A stretch of DNA of 64,000 bases from Apoda limacodes (GCA_946406115.1 OX291558.1:20638205-20702204); one strand, 5' to 3'; shown: positions 1 to 10,690, numbered from the stretch's first letter. Made by a program: numbers and translations. The notes: generated by a model not told the origin, from the sequence alone.

Positions 1-1480
1 TACAAACATCTTTCTAAGAATTAGTGAAGTTTACTAATAACAAACATCATATCGTACTGCTACGAATTAAGGTTCACGTCACGCGTCTTACATTGCGCTA
101 TCGAAGTTTTTTCGATAGTTTGTATATATACCTAAATATACTATAATTATACATACCGAAATGCAAGTCAAGGCGTTCTCCAGGTGTAACTCCTCACATG
201 GCGGGGGATTACCTCAGAATAGTGAGCCTGAGCTCTGAACAGATTTGACCGCACTATCCGCCGAAGCCCTTCCTTCATCTACCAGGTACACTGACCAGTT
301 ATTAACAACTGTGTACGCTTCTCATCACAGAGCTTCATCAGGACCAACTCGTATCGGTGTAATTAAACGCTGATTTAAGCATGATTATACTTTATTTGCA
401 TTTTAGTAAATTTTACTTGTTTTTAGTAAACAACACTGTTATTCCAACAAGACTAGTTTTATTCCTGTTAGTAAATACTATAAGTAAAACTCATTGGTAA
501 CCGTCAGTGTAATTTTAGTGGTTATTAGTATTATTTACTTGTAGCTACTAAAGTTTTTTCTCCGTGTATCTTTCATATTACAATACTATTGATATCTGAT
601 AAAATACCCTTAAAATTTAAAATTCTGTAATTTATTACGAAATCGTGTGAAGCTTGCATTCGAATTTTAAAATTAGGTACATAATTCATTTTGTTACTTT
701 TTGGCCTGGTAAAATATACAACACAAATATAAATTAAAACGATATTGGTGCACCTGCGAATATAAATAAATTACAGTTGGTTTGTTTGTTTGTACTTTTG
801 AAATTAATTATGTTTTATGTTTCTCGTTTGAAAGGAAATGTTATTGAATTTAAAAATTTATCAGTTAAAATTTATGATTGTGTTGAATTTCAATAACAAA
901 GTTAGATTGTAATTAAATGTTTCTTTGCTTTTTAAATTCGCTTGAAGTCCGCCAGGCCAAGTTATTTTATATCTTTGTAGCCTTAAGTTCTTTAGGTAAT
1001 TAAACAAAGATAAAAAACTATATTTTTTTTTTGCGAATAAAATACAAAGTGGATATGTGTTTTAAACCTTAAGTACTTAGTTCAAAAATATAATTATTAA
1101 AAATAAAAAACTCTGCTCCAAAAATTTACTAGCAAAAAAAAGTCCTCAAATCTAGAATTTTGTTCAGCAATATTGAAGACATCATGTGAAATGGTTTCTT
1201 ATTAGATACCCACTTTACTACAAATACGTTAATACGATACACAGTGACCATCAGTTGTTCAGCTCATGTGGCTTGTGACCCTTATTATGAAGAAAAGGGT
1301 ATCAGTTCTGGTAGAACCAGTTGGGTTAAGTGCCGTAAATTTTAATACCTAAGTCTCGACTTGACATATTCCGTATTAGAAATAACTATTTTTAAACTAT
1401 ATCTTCAACATTGTTAAGTGAAAACCTACATTTCAGGGCTTGTATTTTGCTTTTCAGCTATTTTAGCAGTCGGGTTTTTT
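1..1480. other. AT-rich non-coding stretch
   Basis: No open frame or RNA gene is supported here. The segment 180-345 is clearly richer in G+C than its surroundings and may be a decayed dispersed repeat, but I cannot assign it. The remainder is T/A-rich with short homopolymer runs. Confidence 0.5.
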
Positions 1481-1489
1481 GTTCTATGC

Positions 1490-1575
1490 TTATTATAAAT
1501 GCGAAAGTGTATTTGTTGGTTTGTCCTTCTATACCCAAGAAACAGAGTGCTGGATCTACATAATTCTTAGTACAG
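1490..1575 (-). repeat. Dispersed lepidopteran repeat fragment (ATTATAAATGCGAAAGTGT end)
   Basis: The sequence TTATAAATGCGAAAGTGT followed by a TTTGT-rich stretch and a 'gtccttct' motif matches the outward-facing end of a common lepidopteran repeat that I know from general exposure. Only the terminal part is recognisable and it runs into a CR1-like LINE tail. Confidence 0.4.
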
Positions 1576-1682
1576 TGATGCCGAATGGGCCGAAGATTAA
1601 CATTGTTTTATCCCAACCGGGGGAGCCCACGTTAACATTTTCTTCGCATTTTTTTAATATTTTACTTTTAACGCCGATTGCA

Positions 1683-1770
1683 GAAACGATAGCGGTCACC
1701 GTTATGGTCCATAATTACCATCAGGTGGACCGTAAGCCGTTTGCCACCTTAGCAGTATTAAAAAAAAGGT
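1683..1770 (+). mobile_element. CR1-like LINE 3' tail fragment
   Basis: This is the last ~85 bp of the CR1-like family whose longest copy is at 14240-15434. The diagnostic part is 'ccatcaggtggaccgtaag' followed by 'gtttgccacctta' and an A-run at 1759-1767. Upstream coding sequence is absent, as expected for a 5'-truncated LINE insertion. A 97-codon open frame crossing it (1479-1772) is chance. Confidence 0.7.
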
Positions 1771-1774
1771 AGAA

Positions 1775-2744
1775 AGGTATAGGATACTTTTCCTCCCAAT
1801 AGAAGTTCCCACATTTTTTTTTCAGGTCACTACTCCTTCAGGCCGTAGCGGAGTATCTTATCCTTGGTGCAGAGATAACTGAAAAAACACATAGGGTATA
1901 AGAATATTAATTATCCCGATTTTTTACGTAGAAACAAGGCCACGGGGAAAGTTGATGAACACTACTTATTAAAAGCGTTGAGTTGTTTACTTGATTTTTA
2001 CCTCAGGGCTAGCTCGATTTATTAAGGAGTTCCCCACGGCTCTCTTTGCCCCACGGTGGTGACGGTATTCCAGTGAGTTCCCGTAAGTAAAGCTGCGAGA
2101 AAAACCTATAACAATCCTAAAAAATGCTAAACTGTGTTTGTTCATCTATTTATCTTCAACGAGTCAACGTAATTTTTAACGCAAAGTTACATAGTTGATG
2201 GGTCCGAGGTAGCAATTTATTTATTTTTGCAGTCTACTATTCCTTTACAACGTATACGTGGGAATATGTGTGTGTGTGTGTGTGTTGTGTATGTGAGTTA
2301 GTATGGTTTTTATTCCTTCGCGCCACAACAACGATTTGGGAGTTATTTTTAAAGGTGAGCTAATACTGAATTAACAATAAGCTACATTTAATCCTAGAAA
2401 ATTCAAGTTTTCGCCAGAATAGCAACAAAATTCCTACAGCTACATCTAAATAATAGCTTTATATACGCTCACGCTTCTTGCTATTATGACACATTATATA
2501 AAACTACTATAATTCTAAATATAATTTCAGTGACAATTATAACAATATTAGACATCATTTATTATTTTTTCAATTTGCAAACATTCTCCATGCGTTCCTC
2601 AGTGTGCCCTGACCGACGCGCCGGTAGCTTGGGGCTTGCCCCGCTGTCGACAGCACTTTAGTTTTTAATTTATTTTAAATGTATATTTTTTTAAATACTT
2701 AAATATTAAAAATGTATGTAAAGATATATGTATGATAATAATAA
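1775..2744. other. Non-coding stretch with a TG microsatellite
   Basis: No gene is supported. A short (TG)n tract lies at about 2267-2285. A G+C-rich patch at 2596-2660 stands out from the AT-rich background and looks like the end of a degraded transposon, unassigned. Confidence 0.45.
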
Positions 2745-2960
2745 AATCTCCATTAGCACCATCTAGTCCCAAACTAATTAAAAATTGTATTTACTATGGA
2801 TACCAGACAACGTATACAAATATACACTTTTTTTGATAATAAATTTACACATATTATACATAGACAACATCCAGCCACATGACAAACACAAATGCTCATC
2901 ACATAAATTCCACACCCCTTGATTCAGAAGTCAGGTCTTTATCCTCTAAGGGACGGATAC
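2745..2960 (-). mobile_element. tRNA-derived SINE copy, minus strand (family with GGTACCAGACAACG motif)
   Basis: The order of blocks is 'agcaccatctagtcccaaact', then 'ggataccagacaacg', then a run ending 'gacaaacacaaatgctcatc', then a decayed tRNA-like head near 2915-2960. The same blocks recur at 29030-29285, where the tRNA-like head is much better preserved, and in part at 49848-49935. The head faces right, so the element reads on the minus strand. The internal promoter boxes are too decayed here to be active. Confidence 0.6.
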
Positions 2961-3007
2961 GAATAGTGACCGTACTGCATGAAGTATTAACCTATATTTA
3001 GCTATAG

Positions 3008-3115
3008 GAATCTCACGACGATAACCGAGTATAGCGTGGGCGAAGCCGCGTGTAGAAGTTAGTTGACATTATAAATGCGAAAGTTAGTCTGTTTAAAATC
3101 AAATTGTTGTGTCCA
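3008..3115 (-). repeat. Family B repeat fragment
   Basis: Contains 'cgataaccgagtatagcg' and 'gtgggcgaagccgc', then 'attataaatgcgaaagtta'. These are the reversed head of one family B copy and the reversed tail of the next, as seen intact elsewhere (for example 23757-24002). Only fragments remain. Confidence 0.45.
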
Positions 3116-3244
3116 CACCCTATAGTCCCCCCCCCATAGCTTAACACCCAACTAGCAAATCTTGGCTGTATATCGGTTATAGGAACGTTTCGTGGGTGCA
3201 AAATGGTTTTCATGATTGGTCGTATTAGAATATTAGAAACGTTT

Positions 3245-3395
3245 CTACAACATGGAAAGGGCCCCTGATTTAGAATGTTTAAGTGATATTGTTATTGTAT
3301 TGCTCCACTTGGGGTTAATCAGATACATATTTGTCATATATGCGTTGTTCTTTGTGACTTTTCGGAAATATATTAGGGAATTAGAAACACTGGTA
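3245..3395 (-). pseudogene. Possible degenerate MBF2-like terminal exon
   Basis: The minus-strand frame ending at 3245 contains LIYFRK, then NNAYMTN, then SNTITISLKHSKSG and a stop. The spacing of I-Y-x-R and of the alternating beta-strand pattern resembles the last exon of the MBF2-like gene at 4746-7430, which has ITYLRV and NSYYIVIRITS at similar distance. It has no long Gly/Ser tail. An AG acceptor candidate precedes it near 3400, but in a different phase from the neighbour's intron, and I found no first exon upstream. It may be a paralogue relic or a chance resemblance. Confidence 0.22.
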
Positions 3396-3439
3396 TCACT
3401 ATGAAGTGATAAAACGGTGAACGCGAACACTGATATACA

Positions 3440-4690
3440 ACCATTGAGTGTTAATGTAGTGGTTGCTATTCCTTCCTATTACAAATTAAATTACTGTTGT
3501 GTCGACCATCTGTAAATTTCGAAGTTTGGAGACAAAAATAATTGCTAAGTTATTATTTGTTGAATGTTAATGCTTCTGTATTCTGTAACGCGCAATAGTT
3601 TTGTAATAAATAGTTCAATATCACTTGCGCTTGCATGTTTATTGATATTCTAGTAGTATATTAATGGTGTTTTTTGCATGCTCCTCGTTAATTCATTAAT
3701 ATTTAGGCAAATAAATAATAAATTAATTAGCAAATATTTTTAAGACTATATATAACTGATATATATAACTGAATAGAGTTGCGGTTCCTCATATACAACC
3801 AATTTTCAACATCTCGCAGCCATAATAAATTTTAGGTCCTGTAAAGATATCACAGTGAAGCGATATGTAACTTTTTAGTGATAAATAGGAAATAACAAAG
3901 TTGTTATGTAACTAGTGATGGCTAAGCCTTGTAAATACGTTTTTACAACTTTTGAGTGTTTGTTAAGGTCAAATTAGCAGTTAAAATAACGATTTTAGAG
4001 CAGTTGTTAACGGGAGCGGCTTTAACGCAAATTTGTTGTAAATTAATTATAACGGGAGCTGTTGTATCACGGTTTAGCAGTGATAGTGACTATTTTTACA
4101 CCAGTGCTATATTAGTTATTTAGGAGCCATAATAGTATGGCTCCGCTTCATAACGGTGCCATGACAGCCTTATATACAACATAGTAGCTCGATAACAACT
4201 GTTTTGAGTCTATTTACAATAGTGCTATAGGCGTTATACAAAGAGGCAGAGTAAACGTTTGTATGATAGGTTAATGTCACAATTTTGCTGTAAAGTCTTA
4301 TACAGCTAAAACGCTTTAAGAAATACATATATATGACCAGCAGTCACAAGTGTTACTTCTATATGACTTTGATATCACTCTTTTGTGTTATAAGATTTTC
4401 TTTTATCGCATTTTTTCTAGTTGGGCAGGGTTTCCCACTGAAAATCAGCGCTGAGGCAGGTAACGGTCAAAGCATAATCCTGAGTGGAAAATCCCTTTTT
4501 GAAGTAGTTTTATTATAATCATGAATAACAAATACTACCTAGTTGTAACAAATGTTAAATGCTTCCAAATAAATTAAAAAATAAATTTAAAATAAAAAAA
4601 AACTTGTTTCTTTCAAAAGTATCTAATGGATAACCGAATTAAGTACAGGCGGCAGTATTTCAAGATATATTGGAATAAAATACTAACATA
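3440..4690. other. Gene-free AT-rich stretch with degenerate short repeats
   Basis: From about 3830 to 4320 the sequence keeps returning to variants of 'gttatataacaac' and 'aacgggagc', so it may be a very old tandem repeat or transposon end. A 61-codon open frame at 4333-4518 (+) has no recognisable family. Nothing else is supported. Confidence 0.4.
4123..4144. repeat. Perfect 9-bp hairpin GGAGCCATA-atag-TATGGCTCC
   Basis: Two perfectly complementary 9-bp arms are separated by a 4-base loop. It lies in the gene-free region downstream of the MBF2-like gene. No function is inferred. Confidence 0.6.
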
Positions 4691-4707
4691 TTGAACAGTT
4701 TAAAATG

Positions 4708-4713
4708 TTTATT
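4708..4713 (-). terminator. Candidate polyadenylation signal AATAAA for the MBF2-like gene
   Basis: On the minus strand AATAAA lies 33 bases after the stop codon at 4746. The 3' UTR would therefore be short (about 50-60 nt). The hexamer is common in AT-rich DNA, so the call rests on its position. Confidence 0.5.
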
Positions 4714-4745
4714 ATCATTAATCCCAAAACAATTTTTAGAAAATC

Positions 4746-5108
4746 TTATTCAGGTGCCGGAGTTGCCTCAGTTGCATTACTTACAGCCGATCCCTCGGTA
4801 CTATTGCCACTAGGAGCACCATCACTAGCTGCAGTTCCCGGTCCTCCATCACCTTCGCTGTTCCCGCCAGCACCACTGATACTGCCTTCTTGACCCGAAA
4901 TAGTTCCCGAAGATGGTGTAGCTCGTATGAATACTGGCTTAGTGGCGTCGTAGTTCCCACAGCCAACGTATATATTAACTGCTAGTGGGCGATTATATAC
5001 TGATGTTATTCTTATCACAATATAGTAACTGTTTAAACCCCCACGTATGACTTCGACTCGTGGGCCCGGCCCATAGCCTAAGCGGTCTGAGACCCTTAAA
5101 TACGTTAT
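4746..5108 (-). CDS. MBF2-like secreted protein, exon 2 (C-terminal)
   Basis: Last exon of a two-exon gene encoding about 185 residues. It starts after the acceptor AATCCTTTTCAG at 5120-5109, in phase 0, and supplies residues 66-185. The first part reads ITYLRVSDRL, then RVEVIRGGLN, then a beta-rich IVIRITS and VNIYVGCG. This order (ITY-R..D, GG, V-I-x-x-S, N-x-x-V-x-x-Y-G) is the pattern of the arthropod family named after Bombyx transcription activator MBF2, whose other members are annotated as probable salivary secreted peptides. The last ~70 residues (from GNYDATKP) are Gly/Ser/Ala/Glu-rich and low in complexity, ending PAPE. Such a tail is not usual for the family, where proteins of ~110-140 residues end soon after the I-Y-G motif. 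The family call is from memory of the motif. Molecular function is unknown; secretion is inferred from exon 1. Confidence 0.72.
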   Translation of the reverse strand: MTYLRVSDRLGYGPGPRVEVIRGGLNSYYIVIRITSVYNRPLAVNIYVGCGNYDATKPVFIRATPSSGTISGQEGSISGAGGNSEGDGGPGTAASDGAPSGNSTEGSAVSNATEATPAPE

Positions 5109-6117
5109 CTGAAAAGGATTAAAAACAACCTTTTAAAAACCTATTAGACTTTTTATGGAGTTCTTAACATAAGAAAGAAAGAATGAGCACTGAAATATAG
5201 TAAGGTTGAATCTTCTGTTAAAATGTGTAATAGTGATAATATTCATATAAAAGGCTTTCAATTACTAACTATTAGAAATAATTACTAGTATGGTACTTAG
5301 ACCGTCATTGATCAAGCTATGTACTAACTAACTACATATATACTAGCGTCAAATAGTTTTCGAGATTTAGCCGTCCGCGGTGGACGTTGACTATTGTTAT
5401 TATGTAGAGGAGACCGAGTACAATAGTAACGGCGGGTCGAAAGTAAAAAACGCTCTGTAGATTTGTCTAATGATCTTATCATTGCCCGCGGTCATTGAGG
5501 GTTAGTTTATAACACTTCCCATGCCTGAGATCGGTCTCCACGCGTAACTCGGGTTGTTTGTTGTATTAAATGACGAAATGTGGTTTAACGCCCTGAAAGT
5601 ACGATTTTTTTTACGTTTTTTAACTTAGTGTTTACGTAGGGTTGAGATGTGTATATCTTTGTGGCTATTGTTTTTTGATTCTTCATTAGTTTACATGATC
5701 ATAATGGTTTTATGTAAAGCACATTCAGTTTTTATGTTATTACGTGATTATTTACAAATAATTGAGTAGGTATGAAACTAAAATTACACCACGGGGATAA
5801 AAGTAACATGCTTTTTACGTTAACACTTACATATTTTTTTCGTTTTCTTAGATGAAGATAAAAAAAGAATTGCGATGCTGTTCGTGAAGTCTTCAAAAAA
5901 GTCGCTAATAGGAATTTTAATAAAAAAACATAGCACTAGTAAGAAAACTGAATGTTACCCATATCACATTAATCATTTTTATTAAACTATTTGCTGTTAG
6001 TACTTGTACTGGTCTTTCTAATAGAAACTTTAAATGGTTATCGCAACAGCGATGCTTAAGCTTCCCTCCACTTTCAACAAAATTGTCACAGCTAATTAGA
6101 TTATATAAGCCCAAATC

Positions 6118-6262
6118 AAAATGGCGCAATTAATTGGTTAGAGCGACAGGGATATCCTGGGTGCAAGAAACTCAGGACACATTGTAGAAAGGTATGGGGA
6201 AGAGGGGAGCTACTTTTAACAGTGGACGTCTACAAGCTGAGATGATGTTGAAGCAAAGAGTG
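6118..6262 (+). mobile_element. RTE-type LINE 3' coding remnant
   Basis: Across shifting frames the sequence reads like the end of a lepidopteran RTE-like endonuclease/reverse transcriptase: a Trp-Arg-rich start, 'ATGISWVQ', then an Arg-Trp-rich stretch and a QWTSTS terminus followed by stop and TGATGATG. Several frame shifts separate these blocks, so it is long dead. The family is recalled from the C-terminal pattern only. Confidence 0.45.
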
Positions 6263-6759
6263 GATGTAAGAAATGTCTTACAAAAAGATATTGTTGTTTT
6301 TTCGTTACGTGTGAGAAAAAATATTATTTTGTGCTAAGTACAATCATTAATAAGAACAAACAACTTTTTATCTTTATCTCATAATTATTTCATTGCGTAT
6401 CTACCAAATGCGCAGTATATATTACAATGTTACGTTTGACCCGTGGTGTGTTACTTTCGACCTGACCCTGAGAACGAAAGTACCAAATGAATTAACATTT
6501 TTAAAGTTCTGTAGCTCTTTAAAATCAACTAATATCATAGTTAAGAATATCTGCTTTTATAAAGCTTAGACGAAAATTATATGTGACTATGGTAATTAAC
6601 CGCATGGATATTATACTAAAATAAATCAAACGAAATGTGTCAAGTGATACTATTGTACCCTGTTTCCCTTACACAGACATTATAGGTTACATGAAAATAA
6701 TAGGGATTTATTCTATACAAATAATAACCTTAGAAATAATTCTTAGTGATTTATAAAGT

Positions 6760-7035
6760 CCTTGTAAATCAATCTGACACATTAGAAATATAAATAATTT
6801 TTCTTCGTTAGAAACTTCCTAAGGGTTAGAAATGTCTTTAAAGAAAATATAATATAAATGCCATACCTATTGCTACATTATAAATCTAAATTTTTTTTTA
6901 ATAGCAAAGATTAACCTCGAGCCAGGACTTGAACCTTCAACAATCTTTACAGTCCGTTTAAGTGTTTTACCAATTAAGCTATCAGCGCACAAACCCGGCC
7001 AATGAAAATCTTAACTACATCCTGAAATACGCTCG
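6760..7035 (-). mobile_element. Family S repeat with tRNA-like head, minus strand
   Basis: Read on the minus strand, 7000 to 6910 shows an A-box-like TAGCTTAATTGG and, ~40 bases on, a B-box GGTTCAAGTCC, the internal promoter layout of a tRNA-derived element. Next comes a body containing GGCTCGAGGTTAATCTTT. The flanking blocks 'gtaaatcaatctgacaca' and 'cttcctaagggttagaaa' recur at 22375-22745 and 34085-34405. Acceptor arms do not pair, so it is not a functional tRNA. Confidence 0.6.
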
Positions 7036-7235
7036 TTAGTTTGAAAATATTTATTTGGCAATTTTTTAGATTTTACAAATACTACAGTGTTCTTACTTAT
7101 CACTGGTTGTAGTTGGGTACAAAATTATGTATATTCATTCAACTGAATAGAAATCTTGTGAATAGTTACTATAAAGTGCAAATTCAAGTGTCAGGTAATC
7201 ACTACATGCTTAATTTGTATTTGCTACATACTTAC

Positions 7236-7430
7236 TTTACACATAAAAACTCTGCCATATTTGGACATGACCACATTAAAAGGTACCCTTTCTTTAAATA
7301 ACCTATCTTGAGCCACTAAATAGTCTTGATTCTTGAACATGCCAATATAAAAATCTCTAGTTTCGACAACTACTGCTAAAACTAAGACAAACACTATTAC
7401 TGTTTGCCAAACTATTCTGTCACAATTCAT
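7236..7430 (-). CDS. MBF2-like secreted protein, exon 1 (signal peptide)
   Basis: First exon of the gene completed at 4746-5108. The ATG at 7430-7428 opens MNCDRIVWQT followed by a hydrophobic core VIVFVLVLAVVV and then ET, a textbook secretory signal of ~23-25 residues. The mature part begins near residue 25 with RDFYIGMFKN and contains a polar segment DRLFKERVPFNV; MBF2-family members have a comparable 'G..Y..D.L' region after the signal. The exon stops at codon 65 (AAA) where GTAAGT forms a strong donor; reading through would hit TAG three codons later. Exon 1 plus exon 2 gives one continuous frame. The start is supported by the signal peptide and by a TATA-like box ~45 bp upstream. Expression is not knowable from sequence. 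Confidence 0.72.
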
Positions 7431-7474
7431 TATATTTTATAATATTTACGACTAAATACAAAACAAATAAAATG

Positions 7475-7481
7475 TTATATA
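7475..7481 (-). promoter_or_regulatory. TATA-like box of the MBF2-like gene
   Basis: ACTATATAAC on the minus strand, about 45 bp before the ATG. A start site 25-30 bp downstream would give a 5' UTR of roughly 20 nt. It is plausible for a strongly regulated secreted-protein gene, but TATA-like strings are frequent in this AT-rich DNA. Confidence 0.45.
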
Positions 7482-7499
7482 GTTCAGGTGTAAGGCTAT

Positions 7500-8890
7500 T
7501 ATGTATTGTGATTTAAAATTTCAGGGCGTAATTAAAGATATAAACGAGTTTTAATTTAGCGCGTAATGAAAATATCATAAAATTTCCATAAAATCTTGTA
7601 ATTTATTATGACATTTATCAAAAACGGATGCTTTGTACGTGCATTGTATAGAGGAATGAGTATGGTTAGCAAGTTAGAGTGTAGCTAAGTACTGTTTCTC
7701 GATTTTTTTATGTAGGTATTTGCTATTTATTTCCAATTGCATAACGAATTTCACAGAGATGTGACTTTTGTGAATCGCCATAAACATATGTTTTCGAAAC
7801 TTAAGATTTTGGAAAGGATGTTCTCCGTTAACTGAACCAAATGATAAAAAAAATCTGATTTTTTTACCACCCCATCACGTTATTTGTATTATAATAGAAT
7901 TCTTTTTCGTTTACACTATATTTCATATTTTTCAATTTAATTTTTTATCATAACTGATACTTATTGGTAATAACTTACACTTAAAATTTACGTGTACTTT
8001 TTTTAAATTAACAATTTAATTTTATGATGCCTAAAAAATATATGTTTGTTTTTAGTAGAAACCTTATAGAAAAGAGGCAAAAACGGAAACCTTATTAATT
8101 CGTCATATCCATCTGGTAAATTCCAGTGTCTTTTGTGAATCGCCATACAGATAAGTACGTCAATTTTATTTAAAACATTTTTTTTTAGCCGTAGCTGTCC
8201 GTAAATTGAACTAAGGGGCAAAATCAGAATTTTTCGTGCACTTTAAAATCATTTTTGATTCTTTTTTAATTTATCATTGATATTTTTATTTTGCGAATTA
8301 TTTATTGGTGTCCAAAGTTCAAAAATTTGTTTTGCTCCCATTAATTTTAACCCGCGTGATCTGAAAAAAAAAACTATAATAGGACTTTGTAATGAAAATT
8401 GTTTTGGACAACATCGTTTTATAAGTTTTTTAGGTAATTCTTATTCTAAAAAACACTAATATAACACTTTATCCTGCACAATATTAGGTTGACTGGAAGA
8501 AAATGCTACTAGCATTAAGTGTCCCTTTTGTTAATCCTTTTGAGGTGTTAATTACACTTAATTAGGTGCATTAAATAAATCACACCATTAGTCGCTTCGG
8601 GTCGATAGTGACCCCAAACAAAATAAATCATAAATAAATAAAGCAAACTATTTGATATGAAATATATATCAAAATATTGTATTATAAGAAAAAGATAATA
8701 AATAAAAAAAATAACAAATAAAAATCTAAAAAAGAAAAAAAAAATCCGGTCGCGACTAATTTGCGATCCCTGCGGGAAGTTAGGAAGTTAGAAGGAGCGC
8801 TTGCGCACTGCGTACACTCAAACACATATTTTTTTGAAATTGTGTTGACCCCAAGCATCTAATTAAAGGTAGGGTAATTACCCGACGAGT
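7500..8890. other. Gene-free AT-rich stretch
   Basis: Long A/T runs (for example 8640-8745) and no supported coding or RNA gene. The repeated string 'ttttgtgaatcgccata' occurs at 7767 and 8130, suggesting an old duplication or two copies of an unassigned repeat. Confidence 0.45.
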
Positions 8891-8895
8891 AATTA

Positions 8896-9265
8896 GCGGA
8901 ACCCAATTACTAAGGCTCCGCTGTCCGTCCGTCCGTCCGTCTGTCACTAGGCTGTATCTCATAAACCGAGATAGTTAAACAGTTGAAATTTTCACAGATG
9001 TTTTTCTGTTGCCGCTATAACATAATAAAAAACAGAATAAAATTAATATTTAAGGGGGCTCCCATACAACAAACGTTATTTTTTTGCTCGATTTTGCTCG
9101 ATATTGATTACGGCAATAGGTAGACGCTTAAAACATTCGCAGAATATTTAGTTATATAGTCACTTTAAAAATTAATATTTAATTAAAATAAAATAAATAT
9201 TTAAGGGGGGCTCCCATACAACGTGATTTTTTTGCCATTTTTATAGATAATGGCCGATTTTTAGT
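8896..9265 (+). repeat. Family A element, diverged copy
   Basis: Shares 'actaaggctccgctgtccgt', a CCGT-rich run, 'aggctgtatctcat', 'gttgaaattttcacag', 'tgttgccgctataac' and two occurrences of 'gggggctcccataca' with the copy at 9384-9810. The right-hand 'gactcgcacttgg' end is missing. It is a dispersed lepidopteran element with no coding capacity; I do not know its class. Confidence 0.65.
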
Positions 9266-9383
9266 ACTGTATATGGGCACATTTAATAAAATTTTAGCTG
9301 TATATATTAATCTTTTAACTTGTTGTACCACATGCAAGTAGAAAGCTTAAAAGTAGACAAGTAATTTAGTTTGAATGTAATAA

Positions 9384-9810
9384 GGGGTTCCGTACCCAAA
9401 GGGTAAAAAACGGGACCTTATTACTAAGACTCCGCTGTCCGTCCATCCGGCCGTCTGTCTATCACCAGGATGTATCTCATGAACCATAATAGATAGACAG
9501 TTCAAATTTTTACAGAAGATGTATTTCTATTGCCGCTATAACAACAAATACTAAAAAACAGACTAAAATAAGTATTTGAGTGGGCTCCCATACAACAAAC
9601 GTGATTTTTTTGCTCGTTTTTGCTCGATATTGATAACGGCAACAGGTAGACGCTTAAAATATTCACAGAATATTAAGTTGTATAAACAATTAAATTAAAA
9701 TAAAACAAATATTTGAAGGGGGCTCCCATACAAACAACGTGCTTTTTTCCCTTTTTTTAGATACGGAACCCTTCGAGCGCAAGTCCGACTCGCACTTAGC
9801 CGATTTTTTT
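9384..9810 (+). repeat. Family A element, near-complete copy
   Basis: Begins GGGGTTCCGTACCCAAAGGG and ends with ACGGAACCCTTCGAG, 'gcaagtccgactcgcactta' and a T-run. The two ends contain complementary GGGTTCCGTA / TACGGAACCC blocks, so it has terminal inverted repeats inside its borders, followed on the right by a GAGTCCGACTC-type palindrome. An internal block around 'gggctcccatacaacaaacg' is duplicated. It is non-coding and probably non-autonomous. Confidence 0.7.
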
Positions 9811-9814
9811 TTAC

Positions 9815-10690
9815 TTTTTTGATGCAAAGCAAGATAATGCTAAGCCTTACGAAATAATTTTTTTTTCGTTTCTAAAAATCTACACATAATCAAATCTTGT
9901 TTCTCGTCAAGTAATCCATTACATATTTTTATTTACACTGAGTTTTCATTATAAGTTTTGTATTTGTATATGTTTATCATTACCATGGCAACGACTGTTA
10001 AGCACTAGGTTAAGTCAATAGAATTAATAATTAAGTATAAGAAATTTCACATTTTTCTCTTTAAGTAAATCAAAGGTAAATGATTTAAAGACAAGTATTG
10101 TAAAATTCAGTAGAAATCATAAATTAGATCTTAATTTAATAATTTAACATATTTTAATATTATCCAGTTTTATAATTGGTTTTATAATATTTTTAATAAG
10201 TCTACTGAGCTTATCAAACTGATAGGCTAGCGATATCCATCGTTGCGTAATAGTTTAAAAAGTTGCGGGTTTTTAAAGAGGAGACGCCAAACATATCTAA
10301 GCTTTGCTCTGTCTCCTACGTTCTGCGCAGCATGTAAGTTTTATTGAATTAATTATGTATTTAAGAACTGTCGTCTCCAAGATATTAGTGCGCACCAGTT
10401 AAGGAAATGTAGGTTAAAAGGTAAAAAATATATCTACATTAAAGGCATTTAAGGATATTGGTTAGAATTTAATGATAAGAAATGGATTTTTAGGCATAAA
10501 CTTTCCGGAGTAGTCCTAAGCATCACTAATATATTTATTAATGTTTGTTTGTTATAGATTAACGATTAGAAAAACCTATACTTTTTACCACGAGGAAATG
10601 CAAAATATCTAGTGGCGGCGCTACTTTACCTGCTATCCGTGTGTTTATCTTTCAAAATAATGTTTAATCTTATAATGTGATTTTGTAACC
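9815..10690. other. Gene-free AT-rich stretch
   Basis: Nothing recognisable. The base composition jumps sharply at 10695, where a LINE 3' end begins. Confidence 0.5.

Larger units (their letters stand above)
5109..7235 (-). other. Intron of the MBF2-like gene
   Basis: Bounded by a strong donor (AAA/GTAAGT, GT at 7235-7234) and a pyrimidine-rich acceptor (TTTTCAG ending 5109), both phase 0. Length is 2127 bp. It holds a LINE remnant (6118-6262) and a SINE-like repeat (6760-7035). I saw no convincing extra exon; a 70-codon minus frame at 5917-6129 has no family resemblance and poor splice signals. A small skipped exon cannot be excluded. Confidence 0.6.

Noticed and set aside
4333..4518. 61-codon plus-strand frame with a hydrophobic start as a secreted peptide
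   Set aside because: No signal cleavage context, promoter or family resemblance; composition is ordinary for AT-rich DNA.
4705..4893. 62-codon plus-strand Pro/Leu-rich frame
   Set aside because: Antisense to the Gly/Ser-rich tail of the MBF2-like protein; a by-product of its codon composition.
5917..6129. Middle exon of the MBF2-like gene
   Set aside because: The joined exons 1 and 2 are already in frame and match the family order; this frame has no resemblance and no good splice sites.
6910..7000. Functional tRNA gene
   Set aside because: A and B boxes are present, but the acceptor and anticodon stems do not pair and the same sequence recurs with a common body, so it is a tRNA-derived repeat.
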